Assembly (NCBI GenBank): GCA_949076555.1 | Contig: CARUOB010000001.1 | Coordinates: 1-57,238, forward strand | DNA length: 57,238 nucleotides | Origin: an uncultured Lachnospiraceae bacterium | GTDB lineage: Bacteria > Bacillota > Clostridia > Lachnospirales > Lachnospiraceae | Direction of reading: 5' to 3' | In this document: positions 17,306 through 25,825 of the stretch, piece after piece | Layout of the letters: each line of letters opens with the position of its first letter | Numbering within the stretch: position 1 is the first letter of the stretch | Made by a program: the position numbers and the translations under genes | The notes under the pieces: model-generated | Seen by the model: only the letters and a program-made list of their open reading frames with translations | Databases searched by the model: none | Told to the model about the DNA's origin: nothing

Positions 17306-18913
17306 GTGGCTGAGGTAAATCTGTCAGCGGAGCAGCTTAATAAACTGAAGGCAGCCATGGCCAGAGCGAAGGGATTAGATCCGCAGGCGGTTCAACAGCC
17401 AGTTCAGAAGGCAGCGCCGCAGCAGGCGGCAGCTCCGGAGAAACCGGCAGCTCCGGCCGAAGCGGAGAAACCGGAGACCCCAGCGGAAGCTGCGGTAGCG
17501 GTTGCGGTTGAGACGAGAAAACCACCTACGGAGTCGAATCTGGCGGAAGGCACTTATCTGCGGATCGACGAGGATGAGATGGCGGCGTGGCTCTATCTTG
17601 CGCCTCCGGTGAAAGGGCAGACTTACGCGAAGCGTGATTTGGAAAATTATCTGGAGTTAAACGGCGTGATCAAGGGCTATCACAGCTCCAATCTGTCGGC
17701 TATGGTGAAGAAGAAGGTGTACGACAGGGAGATCCTTGTCGCCAAGGGGGCGGAGAAGAAACCCGGAACGGACGGGTATTTCGAATACCTTTTTGCGCCG
17801 GAGGAGCATGTCGGTCCCAAGGTGAACGAGGACGGCTCGGTGGATTATTCCAGTATGAGCGCCCTGCAGAACGTGCATAAGGGCGACAAGGTAGCGATCT
17901 ATCACTATGCCCAGCAGGGTGTGGACGGTTACACGGTTGTTGGCGGTGAAATGAAAGCAGATCCGGTGAGAGACCTCCCGCCCATGAGAGGCAAGGGCAT
18001 TACCAGAGAAAACGGTATTTACTACGCCCAAAGCGACGGCAAGATCGAGGTCAAGGAAGGCAAGATCGACATTCAAAATGTACATGAGATTATGGGCGAT
18101 GTGGATGCGATCATCGGAAAGATTGAGTTTTTCGGGGATATTATTATCAACGGAAACGTGGAGGGCGGTATTGTCATCCGTGCCGGACGAAATATAGAGA
18201 TTCACGGGACTACGGGTCCGGCGTCGCTGTTTGCCGGAGGCGATGTGATGCTGACGCGGGGTATCCAGGGCGGCGGCAAGATATCTGCCAGAGGAAATGT
18301 CTTTGCGGAGTTTATAGAGAACACGACGGTGGAGGCGGGCGGTCTGGTTCAGGCGAACGTGATCATGAACGCCAACGTAACAGCGAAGGATAAGGTGATT
18401 ACCACAGGCAAGAGAGGGGCGATCATCGGCGGCTACACCCATGCGCTCAGGAGCATTGAGGCAATGACGGCCGGAAATGACGTGGAGTTGAAGACTGTCC
18501 TGCACTGCGGTTACGATCCGGATTCCTTCGATAAACTTTTGGAGGCCAGACGCAGGGAGGCGGAGCTTAAGGAGAAGCTCTCCAAGCTGGTGGACACCAT
18601 GACGGAAGCGCTGCGGGAGAAACGTATGCGGGGGGCGAGTACTTCCCGAAATACGGAGGCCAGCCTTTTGGAGTGGAACCATCTGAAGGACGAATACTTT
18701 GTGGAACTGGATAAGGTAGGACGTGAGCGGGAAGAGTTGGAAACGACCATGGAGACGGGGAGGGATTCCTACATCAAAGTGGACGGCAATATCTACCGCA
18801 ATGTGGTGGTGGGCATCAATGCCGAGAAGATGACACTTGAACGCAACACCTGTTTTATGAAATATGCTGCCGAACGTGGCATCATTGAGGGAACGGTAAT
18901 TGTGCACGGCTGA
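17306..18913 (+). CDS. FapA/DUF342 family polymer-fold protein
   Basis: A 535-aa protein. A Pro/Ala/Glu-rich, low-complexity segment (about residues 28-75) precedes the DUF342 domain: an N-terminal unit, a right-handed beta-helix-like stretch rich in G-N-V-E-G-G steps (FGDIIINGNVEGGIVIRAG, SARGNVFAEFIENTTVEAGG), and a C-terminal coiled coil (REAELKEKLSKLVDTM). The family was named flagellar assembly protein A but also occurs in non-motile cells, so the role is unknown; surface or morphogenetic functions are suggested for relatives. GTG at 17306 is chosen over an earlier in-frame GTG at 17297 because AAGGAGGTGA (17291-17300) overlaps the latter. folC follows after 27 bp and may be co-transcribed. 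Confidence 0.88.
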   Translation: MAEVNLSAEQLNKLKAAMARAKGLDPQAVQQPVQKAAPQQAAAPEKPAAPAEAEKPETPAEAAVAVAVETRKPPTESNLAEGTYLRIDEDEMAAWLYLAPPVKGQTYAKRDLENYLELNGVIKGYHSSNLSAMVKKKVYDREILVAKGAEKKPGTDGYFEYLFAPEEHVGPKVNEDGSVDYSSMSALQNVHKGDKVAIYHYAQQGVDGYTVVGGEMKADPVRDLPPMRGKGITRENGIYYAQSDGKIEVKEGKIDIQNVHEIMGDVDAIIGKIEFFGDIIINGNVEGGIVIRAGRNIEIHGTTGPASLFAGGDVMLTRGIQGGGKISARGNVFAEFIENTTVEAGGLVQANVIMNANVTAKDKVITTGKRGAIIGGYTHALRSIEAMTAGNDVELKTVLHCGYDPDSFDKLLEARRREAELKEKLSKLVDTMTEALREKRMRGASTSRNTEASLLEWNHLKDEYFVELDKVGREREELETTMETGRDSYIKVDGNIYRNVVVGINAEKMTLERNTCFMKYAAERGIIEGTVIVHG

Positions 18914-18940
18914 TTCGGACGAAAATACCACGGAGAAAGA

Positions 18941-20245
18941 ATGGAAGAAATATTTGAGACTTATGGGGCGGCGGTGAGTTATATCAACGCCACCCCTAAA
19001 TTTACCACAAAAAACAGCATGGAGGATACCGCGCGATTTTGGGAGCGTATGGGGTTTCCGGCGAAGAACAGTAAATTCTTACACATAGCGGGCACAAACG
19101 GAAAAGGCTCTGTTTGTGCTTATTTGTCGTCAGTTTTGCAAAAGGCGGGCATTTCCTTCGGCATGTTTACGTCCCCCCATCTTGTGAGCATGAGAGAGCG
19201 GTTTGTGATCAATGGAAAAACCGTGTCCGAGGAAGACTTTCTGGAGGCGTTCCTTGTGGTGATGGGGGAGGTGAAGCGCCTTGCCACGGCATATCACCCC
19301 ACGTTTTTTGAGCTGCTGTTTTTTATGGCCATGGCGCTGTTTGAGAAATACAGCGTGGAGTATGTCATTTTGGAGACGGGCCTTGGCGGGAGACTTGACG
19401 CCACGAACGTGGTGGAGCAGAAAAAGCTCTGTATCATAACGTCCATAGGATATGACCACATGGAATATCTGGGGGAAACTTTGCCGCTCATCGCCGGGGA
19501 AAAGGCGGGAATCATGCGCCCCGGTGTCCCGGTGATCTACCCGGACAGGCAGGGGGAAGTGACCCGTGTCATAGAAGAGTACGCGAAAAAAATAGGGGCA
19601 GAAACTTTTCCGCTGGGGAAAACTGCGATAAAAGAAATAAATATCGGGCACAAAACGATTGATTTTTCTCTTCATTTACACTATTATGATTATATTGGTT
19701 TTACTGTGTCCACTTCTGCACTTTATCAGGTGGAAAACGCATCGCTTGCCGCAAGCGCCATCGCGCGTCTTGAGGACGAGCGGATTACGGTATCCGCGCT
19801 GAGAGACGGGATTAGGGAGATGGTCTGGGCGGGCAGAATGGAGGAGATCTTTCCGTCCGTGTATCTGGACGGCGCCCACAATGAGGACGGGATTCTTGCC
19901 TTTCTGGAGACGGTAAAAAAGCATCCCTGTACCGGAAAAAGAGAGCTTCTCTACTCTTCGGTGCGGGACAAGCAATATACGCGGGTGGCGGCGCTGCTGG
20001 CGCAGGCAGGTCTTTTTGACCAGATATGCCTCGTGCAGATGCAGGGAGAACGGGCGCTTCCGCTTGCAGAGCTTACGGATTCTTTCAGACAATATACCGG
20101 ATTTGACAGAAAAGCCTTTGAAAGGCTTGACACGGCGCTTTCTGAGCTTATCGCACAAAAAAAGGACGGGGATGAGGTGTATATTGTCGGTTCATTATAT
20201 TTGGCGGGCGAAGTGAAAGCCCTTTTAAGGCTGTACGCTGTCTGA
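18941..20245 (+). CDS. folC: Folylpolyglutamate synthase / dihydrofolate synthase
   Basis: The 434-aa Mur-ligase-fold enzyme adds glutamate to (dihydro)folates in the cytoplasm. The P-loop GTNGKGS is near residue 51, followed by FTSPHLVSMRERF. The ETGLGGRLDATNVV segment and the C-terminal domain with YLDGAHNEDG are also present. The ATG at 18941 follows ACGGAGAAAGA. Near its end (GSLYLAGEVKALL, then a short tail), the coding sequence overlaps codons that look like the beginning of the next gene in another frame. See the TPR entry and the finding on that junction. Confidence 0.95.
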   Translation: MEEIFETYGAAVSYINATPKFTTKNSMEDTARFWERMGFPAKNSKFLHIAGTNGKGSVCAYLSSVLQKAGISFGMFTSPHLVSMRERFVINGKTVSEEDFLEAFLVVMGEVKRLATAYHPTFFELLFFMAMALFEKYSVEYVILETGLGGRLDATNVVEQKKLCIITSIGYDHMEYLGETLPLIAGEKAGIMRPGVPVIYPDRQGEVTRVIEEYAKKIGAETFPLGKTAIKEINIGHKTIDFSLHLHYYDYIGFTVSTSALYQVENASLAASAIARLEDERITVSALRDGIREMVWAGRMEEIFPSVYLDGAHNEDGILAFLETVKKHPCTGKRELLYSSVRDKQYTRVAALLAQAGLFDQICLVQMQGERALPLAELTDSFRQYTGFDRKAFERLDTALSELIAQKKDGDEVYIVGSLYLAGEVKALLRLYAV

Positions 20246-20375
20246 ACATGATTTTTGCACGAACTGCGGTGCCGATGTAGCCCTTTACAAGAGAATCATA
20301 TATATCTCTAACCGTTTTTACAATGACGGGCTGGAGCGGGCCGGAGTCAGAGATCTGACGGGTGCAATTACGAGT

Positions 20376-21632
20376 TTGCGGCAGAGCCTTAAATTTAACA
20401 AGAATAATGTGGAGGCCAGAAACCTTCTGGGATTGGTTTATTTTGAGACCGGAGAGGTGGTTGCGGCTTTAAGCGAGTGGGTTATCAGCAAAAACATGCG
20501 TCCGAAAAAGAACATTGCGGACGATTATATCAATATGATCCAGACGAACCAGAACCGTCTGGACACCATCAATCAGACCATCAAGAAATACAATCAGGCG
20601 CTTACTTACTGCAATCAGGACAGCCTTGATCTGGCGGTGATCCAGTTAAAGAAGGTGTTGTCCTTAAATCCGAAATTTATTCGTGCGCATCAGCTTCTTG
20701 CGCTTTTGTATATCAACAACGAAGATTGGGAGCGGGCGAAGAGAGAGCTTACCAAGTGTCTGGAGATCGATACGAACAATACGGCGACGCTCCGGTATCT
20801 GAAGGAAGTGGATGAAATGCTGCTTCCCGAGGAGGGCGTTAAAAGCTCTTCCAGAAAAAAGAAATCGGAGGAGGTCGTCAAGTACCAGAGCGGCAACGAG
20901 ACGATTATACAGCCTGTCAATATGAAGGAGGGCCGGGGCGTTACTTCCCTTTTGAATCTGGGAATCGGACTGGCTATCGGTATTGCGATCGCCTTCTTCC
21001 TGATCCTGCCCGCAAGGGTACAGACCGCAAGGGCAGGTCTTGACGAGGATCTGCGCAAGGTCAGCGAACAGTCCGACGCAAAGACGGCTACCATCGACGA
21101 ACTGCAGCAGCAGCTCGCGGAGCTTCAGGCGCAGAACGAGACACTGCAGCAGGATTTGACGGCGTATATGGGGAAGGACGGCACGCTGCAGTCCGTGGAA
21201 AGCCTGATGAAAGCGGCGGGCGCATATCTGACGAACCCCGAGGATGTCACTGTGGTGGCGGATTATCTGACGGAGATAGAGGCGGAGCGGGCGCAGGAAG
21301 AGGAGCATGAGAGCTCAGAGGCTTTCGACACGCTATACAATACGCTGTTAGCCCTGATCGGGCCGCAGATCGCAAAGTCCTATGACGAGGACGGCCACGC
21401 GGCGTTCTGGGCAGGGAATTATGCGGACGCCATTCCGAATTTGGAGAAGGCGTATCTGTATGACGCCACCAACGGGCAGGCGCTTTTCGATCTGGGCAAC
21501 TCTTATTACCGCATGGGTGAAAAGGAGAAAGCAAAAGAGATTTACCGACAGGTGATCGAACTGTTCCCCAACACGGAGAAAGCGGATAAGTCAGCAGGAT
21601 TTTTGGAGGAGATAGAGGGCACGGCGGAGTAA
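20376..21632 (+). CDS. Membrane-anchored TPR protein with damaged or non-canonical 5' end
   Basis: The frame is 418 aa from a TTG at 20376, but it stays open upstream to a stop at 20226. The upstream codons spell a zinc-ribbon-like GCTLSEHDFCTNCGADV and then YKRIIYISNRFYNDGLERAG, typical of the N-terminus of related clostridial proteins. No ATG, GTG or TTG exists in that stretch; a CTG at 20238 lies 7 nt after AAGG. From 20376 the protein has TPR helices (about residues 1-150), one membrane segment (LGIGLAIGIAIAFFLILPA), a coiled coil (ATIDELQQQLAELQAQNETL) and C-terminal TPRs (AIPNLEKAYLYDATNGQALF). The function is unknown; scaffolding at the membrane is plausible. The TTG lacks a ribosome site, so the true start is unsettled. 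Confidence 0.75.
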   Translation: MRQSLKFNKNNVEARNLLGLVYFETGEVVAALSEWVISKNMRPKKNIADDYINMIQTNQNRLDTINQTIKKYNQALTYCNQDSLDLAVIQLKKVLSLNPKFIRAHQLLALLYINNEDWERAKRELTKCLEIDTNNTATLRYLKEVDEMLLPEEGVKSSSRKKKSEEVVKYQSGNETIIQPVNMKEGRGVTSLLNLGIGLAIGIAIAFFLILPARVQTARAGLDEDLRKVSEQSDAKTATIDELQQQLAELQAQNETLQQDLTAYMGKDGTLQSVESLMKAAGAYLTNPEDVTVVADYLTEIEAERAQEEEHESSEAFDTLYNTLLALIGPQIAKSYDEDGHAAFWAGNYADAIPNLEKAYLYDATNGQALFDLGNSYYRMGEKEKAKEIYRQVIELFPNTEKADKSAGFLEEIEGTAE

Positions 21633-21674
21633 GCCGCGCGCTTTCGCACACAAGAAAATCATATAAAACACGAA

Positions 21675-21709
21675 AGAGAATGTGATAATACATCATGTTC
21701 TCTTTTTTT
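21675..21709 (+). terminator. Intrinsic terminator after the TPR gene
   Basis: AGAGAATGTGAT pairs with ATCATGTTCTCT (two wobble pairs) and runs into seven T. It separates folC/TPR from the sporulation operon. Confidence 0.85.
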
Positions 21710-21779
21710 GCGCGTATAAGCAGAGTCAGAAATTTTAAAATCCAAAAACCGGAAGTGTGAAAAGGAGGGTTTACATAAT

Positions 21780-22091
21780 ATGGATGAAGACTATAAGGTG
21801 ATTGACAATTACCTGATGATAAGGATGCCGGCTGAGATAGATCATCACAAATCAGTTGACATAAGTAAACGGGCGGACAGATATATTGTCTCAAAGCAGG
21901 TGGGAAATGTGGTGTTTGACTTTGAGAGGACAACCTTTATGGACAGTTCCGGGGTTGGAATCATTCTGGGGCGTTACCGGAAGATTTCCTGTTTCGGGGG
22001 AAAGGTGTACGCGGTGAATGCGGGCAGCAGGATCAGGCGGCTGCTCCTCTTGTCTGGGCTTGAAAATATTGTAGAGCTGGTCGAAAAATAA
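21780..22091 (+). CDS. spoIIAA: Anti-sigma F factor antagonist SpoIIAA
   Basis: The protein is a 103-aa single STAS domain. The phosphorylatable serine lies in FMDSSGVGIILGRY (about residue 60). When dephosphorylated in the forespore by SpoIIE it binds SpoIIAB and frees sigma F. The ATG at 21780 follows AAAGGAGGG. It is the first gene of spoIIAA-spoIIAB-sigF, in the conserved order. This operon marks the organism as an endospore former. A sigma-H promoter would be expected upstream but no convincing match was identified. Confidence 0.96.
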   Translation: MDEDYKVIDNYLMIRMPAEIDHHKSVDISKRADRYIVSKQVGNVVFDFERTTFMDSSGVGIILGRYRKISCFGGKVYAVNAGSRIRRLLLLSGLENIVELVEK

Positions 22092-22158
22092 AGTTTTCAA
22101 CCGAAGGGTTTGTGGTGCAAACCTGAAATAAGAGGGGAGTTAAGAAAAGGAGGAAGAT

Positions 22159-22647
22159 ATGATAGAGGTTACGGAAAAGAAGGATTACAGGCTGGTGACG
22201 AACGAGATGCGTCTGGAGTTTGCGGCTGTGTCTGACAATGAGGCCTTTGCGAGAATGGCGGTGGCGGCGTTTATCGCGCCTTTGAATCCAACGCTGGAGG
22301 AGCTTTCCGACGTGAAAACAGCGGTGTCGGAGGCGGTGACCAACGCGATTATCCACGGCTATGCGAACAAGGGACGCGTGACGGACAGGGTACTGATGAA
22401 CTGCGAGCTGAAGGGAAGCATACTGGAGGTGGAAATCGTTGACCGCGGCGTGGGGATGGAGGATGTGAACCGCGCCATGGAGCCTCTTTTTACGACCAGA
22501 CCGGAGTGGGAGCGTTCCGGAATGGGCTTCGCCTTTATGGAGGCCTTTATGGATGAGCTGGAGGTTTTCTCCGAGCCGGAGTTGGGAACTACCGTGCGCA
22601 TGTATAAAAAGATCGGGCTTGGCGGCTGGATCGTAGACGAGGAGTAG
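22159..22647 (+). CDS. spoIIAB: Anti-sigma F factor and serine kinase SpoIIAB
   Basis: The protein has 162 aa and a GHKL ATPase fold. The N box is AVSEAVTNAIIHGY, followed by IVDRGVGMEDV and the G-rich SGMGFAFMEAFMD ATP lid. It binds and holds sigma F in the predivisional cell and phosphorylates SpoIIAA. The C-terminal tail (LGGWIVDEE) is a few residues longer than in Bacillus. AAGGAGGAAG precedes the ATG at 22159. The sigF start is three bases after its stop, so the two are likely coupled to keep their ratio fixed. Confidence 0.96.
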   Translation: MIEVTEKKDYRLVTNEMRLEFAAVSDNEAFARMAVAAFIAPLNPTLEELSDVKTAVSEAVTNAIIHGYANKGRVTDRVLMNCELKGSILEVEIVDRGVGMEDVNRAMEPLFTTRPEWERSGMGFAFMEAFMDELEVFSEPELGTTVRMYKKIGLGGWIVDEE

Positions 22648-22650
22648 CCT

Positions 22651-23406
22651 ATGGAGGAAACTGCCGTATTAATCGAACGATCACAGGCAGGGGATAAAAA
22701 GGCAAGGGAAGTACTGATAGAGGAAAATATGGGGCTGGTGCGGCATATCGTTAAGCGGTTTGTCGGGAGAGGGTACGATGCGGAGGATTTGTTTCAGATC
22801 GGATGTATCGGCCTGATCAAGGCGATTGACAAGTTTGATCTTAATTTCGGCGTGCGCTTTTCCACCTACGCGGTGCCCATGATTCAAGGGGAGATCAAGC
22901 GGTTTCTGCGGGACGACGGCATGGTGAAGGTGAGCCGTACGTTGAAGGAAAACGGCTGGCGGATTAAGCAGGCGGCGGGACGGCTGTCACAGCTTTACGG
23001 CAGGGACGCGACTTTGCAGGAGCTTTCCGCGGAGACGGAGCTTTCCATAGAAGATATCGTGATGGCGCTGGACGCCAACGTGGAGGTGGAGTCCATCTAC
23101 AAGTCCGTCTACCAGTCGGACGGCAACGAGATTTATCTCGTGGATCAGGTGGTGGGGGACGGCGCAGGCTGTACCGCCGGAGTGAATCACGTAAGTGAGG
23201 ACGCGGAGAAGGAAAAAATCTTAAACCATATGCTGTTGGAGCAGCTTATGGGGATGCTCTCGGAGACGGAGAGGCAGCTCATCCGGATGCGTTACTTTCA
23301 GGATAAGACGCAGGTGGAGGTGGCGAAGAGCCTTGGCATCAGCCAAGTGCAGGTCAGCAGGATGGAGAAACGGATTTTGCTGCGGCTCAGGAGAGAGGTG
23401 GTGTGA
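22651..23406 (+). CDS. sigF: RNA polymerase sporulation sigma factor SigF
   Basis: A 251-aa sigma-70 family factor. Region 2 contains NMGLVRHIVKRFVGRGYDAEDLFQIGCIGL and FDLNFGVRFSTYAVPMIQGEI. Region 3 follows, and region 4 ends with the helix-turn-helix TQVEVAKSLGISQVQVSRME. It directs the first forespore-specific transcription programme. It follows spoIIAB by three bases, and GACGAGGAG inside that gene's end serves as ribosome site. It is distinguished from sigma G mainly by operon context. After it lies a decayed gene, not the spoVA operon sometimes found here. Confidence 0.95.
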   Translation: MEETAVLIERSQAGDKKAREVLIEENMGLVRHIVKRFVGRGYDAEDLFQIGCIGLIKAIDKFDLNFGVRFSTYAVPMIQGEIKRFLRDDGMVKVSRTLKENGWRIKQAAGRLSQLYGRDATLQELSAETELSIEDIVMALDANVEVESIYKSVYQSDGNEIYLVDQVVGDGAGCTAGVNHVSEDAEKEKILNHMLLEQLMGMLSETERQLIRMRYFQDKTQVEVAKSLGISQVQVSRMEKRILLRLRREVV

Positions 23407-23431
23407 GAATTGGAAATACAGGGTTCTTTAA

Positions 23432-23689
23432 AATGCATTGTGGGAAAATAATGAGGCGGAGGCGACAAGGATCATATCGGATCTTTTGTGGTATACTGCT
23501 TAAGGATTAAAAGCGTCGGGCGATCGTCATCGAGGCGAAGAAATCAAAAAAGGAATCTTTATGAATCAGGACTGTGATGCACCAATCGGCCAGATTGTGA
23601 CAGAGAAATATGCGGAGGGACTTTATGGGTATACACAGATTTTCTGTTACGGGATTTCATTTTTCCAGAAGCAGAATAGGGTGAAGTGA
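23432..23689 (+). pseudogene. Remnant of an AAA-ATPase / PD-(D/E)XK nuclease-like gene
   Basis: Three broken pieces can be read in order. Codons 23432-23499 give NALWENNEAEATRIISDLLW. From 23514 come RRAIVIEAKKSKKE, with the E-x-K of a PD-(D/E)XK site, and then a stop. After a one-base shift, 23561-23689 gives CDAPIGQ...YAEGLYGYTQIFCYG...FF. These match the C-terminal part of the common AAA/PD-(D/E)XK (DUF1703-type) proteins of gut clostridia. Stops, a frameshift and an internal deletion show it is dead. Confidence 0.7.
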
Positions 23690-23760
23690 TTGGTGAACGA
23701 TATGATGTGGTAGGCCAAAGTAGTTGAAGAGGATTTAAAATATAAGTACATGTCGGAAAA

Positions 23761-23808
23761 AGTGTAAAGTCTGTTGAAGGATCAAGGGCTTTACACTTTT
23801 TATTTTAG
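23761..23808. terminator. Bidirectional intrinsic terminator
   Basis: AGTGTAAAG (23761-23769) pairs with CTTTACACT (23789-23797), followed by a T-rich tract on this strand. It lies between the pseudogene and the convergent XRE gene and can serve both. Confidence 0.8.
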
Positions 23809-23816
23809 AGAAAAAT

Positions 23817-24134
23817 TTATTCGGATTTTGTGGTTCTGCTTTTTCTCCATATCAGGAATTCTTCAAAATCTCTCAGAGTTGTAAGTTCCGGTTTTGTAAA
23901 ATTTTCCAATCGCTGGCGCTGCACATAGGCTGGGTCAATATCTGACAGACCAAGCAGATAATCGGAGGAAACGCGGTAGAGCCGACAAATGCGGATAAGC
24001 ATTTCGTGTGATGGCGCGCTTTTTTCCTGCTCCCAACTGCGGATTGTTGACACGGCAACATTTAGTTTTTGAGCCAAATCGGTTTGTTTGTCGCCGTAAT
24101 CTTTTCGGATTTCGGCAAGGCGTTCTCCAATCAT
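23817..24134 (-). CDS. XRE-family transcriptional regulator
   Basis: A 105-aa protein with an N-terminal helix-turn-helix of the Cro/C1 type (IGERLAEIRKDYGDKQTDLAQ, then VAVSTIRSWEQEKSAPS) and YRVSSDYLLGLSD after it. A C-terminal helical tail may mediate dimerisation. An ATG 11 codons earlier is possible, but the ATG at 24134 follows AAGGGAGG at proper distance and starts at the domain. It is divergent from the exported-protein gene at 24333 and could regulate it and the surface-protein genes beyond; this is inferred from position only. Confidence 0.9.
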   Translation of the reverse strand: MIGERLAEIRKDYGDKQTDLAQKLNVAVSTIRSWEQEKSAPSHEMLIRICRLYRVSSDYLLGLSDIDPAYVQRQRLENFTKPELTTLRDFEEFLIWRKSRTTKSE

Positions 24135-24212
24135 GCATAGTCCTCCCTTGCCATTTAGTATAGACAAGTTTGATAGCAGTGCTTAAAAGTAATAAGTTTA
24201 TTGTTATAATTA

Positions 24213-24241
24213 TTGCTTTGTGATATGATTCATATTATATA
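24213..24241 (+). promoter_or_regulatory. Candidate promoter at the start of the surface-protein island
   Basis: TTGCTT (24213-24218) and TATATA (24236-24241) are 17 bp apart within a very AT-rich divergent region shared with the XRE regulator. Confidence 0.4.
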
Positions 24242-24332
24242 GAAAATGAGTAATAAGGATTATATTAGTCATGTGTTTTGCAATGTAGACAGGGTGAAGC
24301 AGAATAACAAAAATAAAAATGAGGTGTGGGAA

Positions 24333-25727
24333 ATGGAGAAAACAAAGTGGTTAAAGAATAAGAAAAGATTCGTGCTTGTAATGGCAGCAGGGTTTGTTAC
24401 TGCGGCAGCCGGAATTTATATATGTAATACAATTGTTAATCATTCAGGAAAAACGGCAGAAATGGCAGATGGGGAAGAGCCTATAGGAAAGATTGAGGAT
24501 TTAAGTGATGTAGAGGAATCCAATAATCAGACTGACAAGGGAACAAAAGCAGATCGTACGCAGGATAATATCGTTTTAGAGGAAGAAGAAAGCGATCCTG
24601 TTAAAATTATGTATCAGCAATATTATGATAAACTAGTGGAAATTCAAGATCAGTATGGTGTATGTGAAGAAGCCACAAAGGATACGGATGATCCGTTTCT
24701 GGAAGAAAATTGTTATTTAAAAGGGCTGTGTTTTGCTAAACTGATAGATTTCGATGCGGATGGCATAGAGGAAATGATTCTGGCGTATCATACCGGACAG
24801 GATTCTGAAAGCAGTTTTTTTCAGAATTATCTGATTGAAATCTGGGCTAATCAGGATTCGGTTATCCGAAAGGTGTATTCTGCAGAGCCTACGAAAGAAG
24901 GCGAGGGTGCGCTTGGTATACATTTGAGTTTATTGGACGGGAAATATTATCTATACAGATATATAGAAGAATTTGATGAAGAAACATATGAGAGCAACTA
25001 CATTGACGAGTGGCGCGGGTTTGATGGTGAATCTATTGATGTTTTGAAAAGAAATGTATGTGAAATAGTATATTCCGAAGATGGTGAGATGGAAACATAT
25101 AGTATTGATGACATAGACGTGACAAAAGAAGAATGGCTGGAAGACAGGGAAAAGTGGACTGATTTAGCAGGAGATTATGGATTTCAAAATGGAGGAAGTA
25201 CTTTAATGACAAGTGTTAGTGAACTTGCTGCAACGTTTAAAACACTGAGTGGGTACCTTGGGATTGAATGGGCTGACAATATTTCTCGAGAGAAAGAAGA
25301 TAAGCTATATTCTGATTCTGCATGGGGAGAAGAATTAATTGGTTACTGGGAAACCTTGCGTCCAGAGTCATTTGCGGATTGGATAACTCTGACTTTTTAC
25401 GAGGACGGTGTGGTGGAAATGCATACCAGATCGGGTGTCAGCTTTGGTGCTTTTGAAATCCAGTCTGACGGAAGCGTTATGCTCAGCTTAAAGGATGAGT
25501 ATTTATATGACAATTCAGAAGCGCGGTGGATTCATGCTGAAAGCAGCGCGAAGATACAACTGACGGTGGGCAGTAATATGTATGAGATGAATTGTACTTA
25601 TGTAGAGGGAACGGAAGAAGGTTCTTTTCCTGATTCAGTGGTGCTTAACAGAGTGGAAGATGAGGAGAAGGATTATTCCAGTGCGGAGGAAGCTGTGCGG
25701 TATTATGAGAGTGAGGTCTCCCAATAA
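24333..25727 (+). CDS. Exported or membrane-anchored protein of unknown function with DxDxD motif
   Basis: A 464-aa protein. A basic start and hydrophobic segment (FVLVMAAGFVTAAAGIYICN) act as signal or anchor, followed by an acidic linker (about residues 45-95). At about 137-150 it carries LIDFDADGIEEMILAY, a D-x-D-x-D-G loop like those in calcium-binding FG-GAP/VCBS-type proteins. The remainder has two regions, one around EWRGFDGESIDVLKR and a C-terminal beta-rich part beginning LIGYWETLRPESFADWITL. I do not recognise the family. ATG at 24333 is preferred to one at 24246 because GAGGTG lies just upstream. AT-rich codon use matches the surface proteins that follow. Confidence 0.8.
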   Translation: MEKTKWLKNKKRFVLVMAAGFVTAAAGIYICNTIVNHSGKTAEMADGEEPIGKIEDLSDVEESNNQTDKGTKADRTQDNIVLEEEESDPVKIMYQQYYDKLVEIQDQYGVCEEATKDTDDPFLEENCYLKGLCFAKLIDFDADGIEEMILAYHTGQDSESSFFQNYLIEIWANQDSVIRKVYSAEPTKEGEGALGIHLSLLDGKYYLYRYIEEFDEETYESNYIDEWRGFDGESIDVLKRNVCEIVYSEDGEMETYSIDDIDVTKEEWLEDREKWTDLAGDYGFQNGGSTLMTSVSELAATFKTLSGYLGIEWADNISREKEDKLYSDSAWGEELIGYWETLRPESFADWITLTFYEDGVVEMHTRSGVSFGAFEIQSDGSVMLSLKDEYLYDNSEARWIHAESSAKIQLTVGSNMYEMNCTYVEGTEEGSFPDSVVLNRVEDEEKDYSSAEEAVRYYESEVSQ

Positions 25728-25825
25728 GTCAGGCGACGGTCTGGATTTTTGTGACGGTATAGTTTTGTAAATGTTGATATAAAATTCTCAAAATGTGATA
25801 AAGAAGAGATGGCGAGGGGAACAAA

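Noticed and set aside
20220..20260. Programmed +1 frameshift fusing FolC to the TPR protein as a firm call
   Set aside because: The TTA-AGG-C context is suggestive but rests on one junction; a deletion or sequencing error is simpler, so it is kept only as a possibility in the findings.
23407..23816. Possible small RNA gene in the gap after sigF
   Set aside because: The gap is accounted for by a decayed AAA/PD-(D/E)XK coding sequence and a bidirectional terminator.
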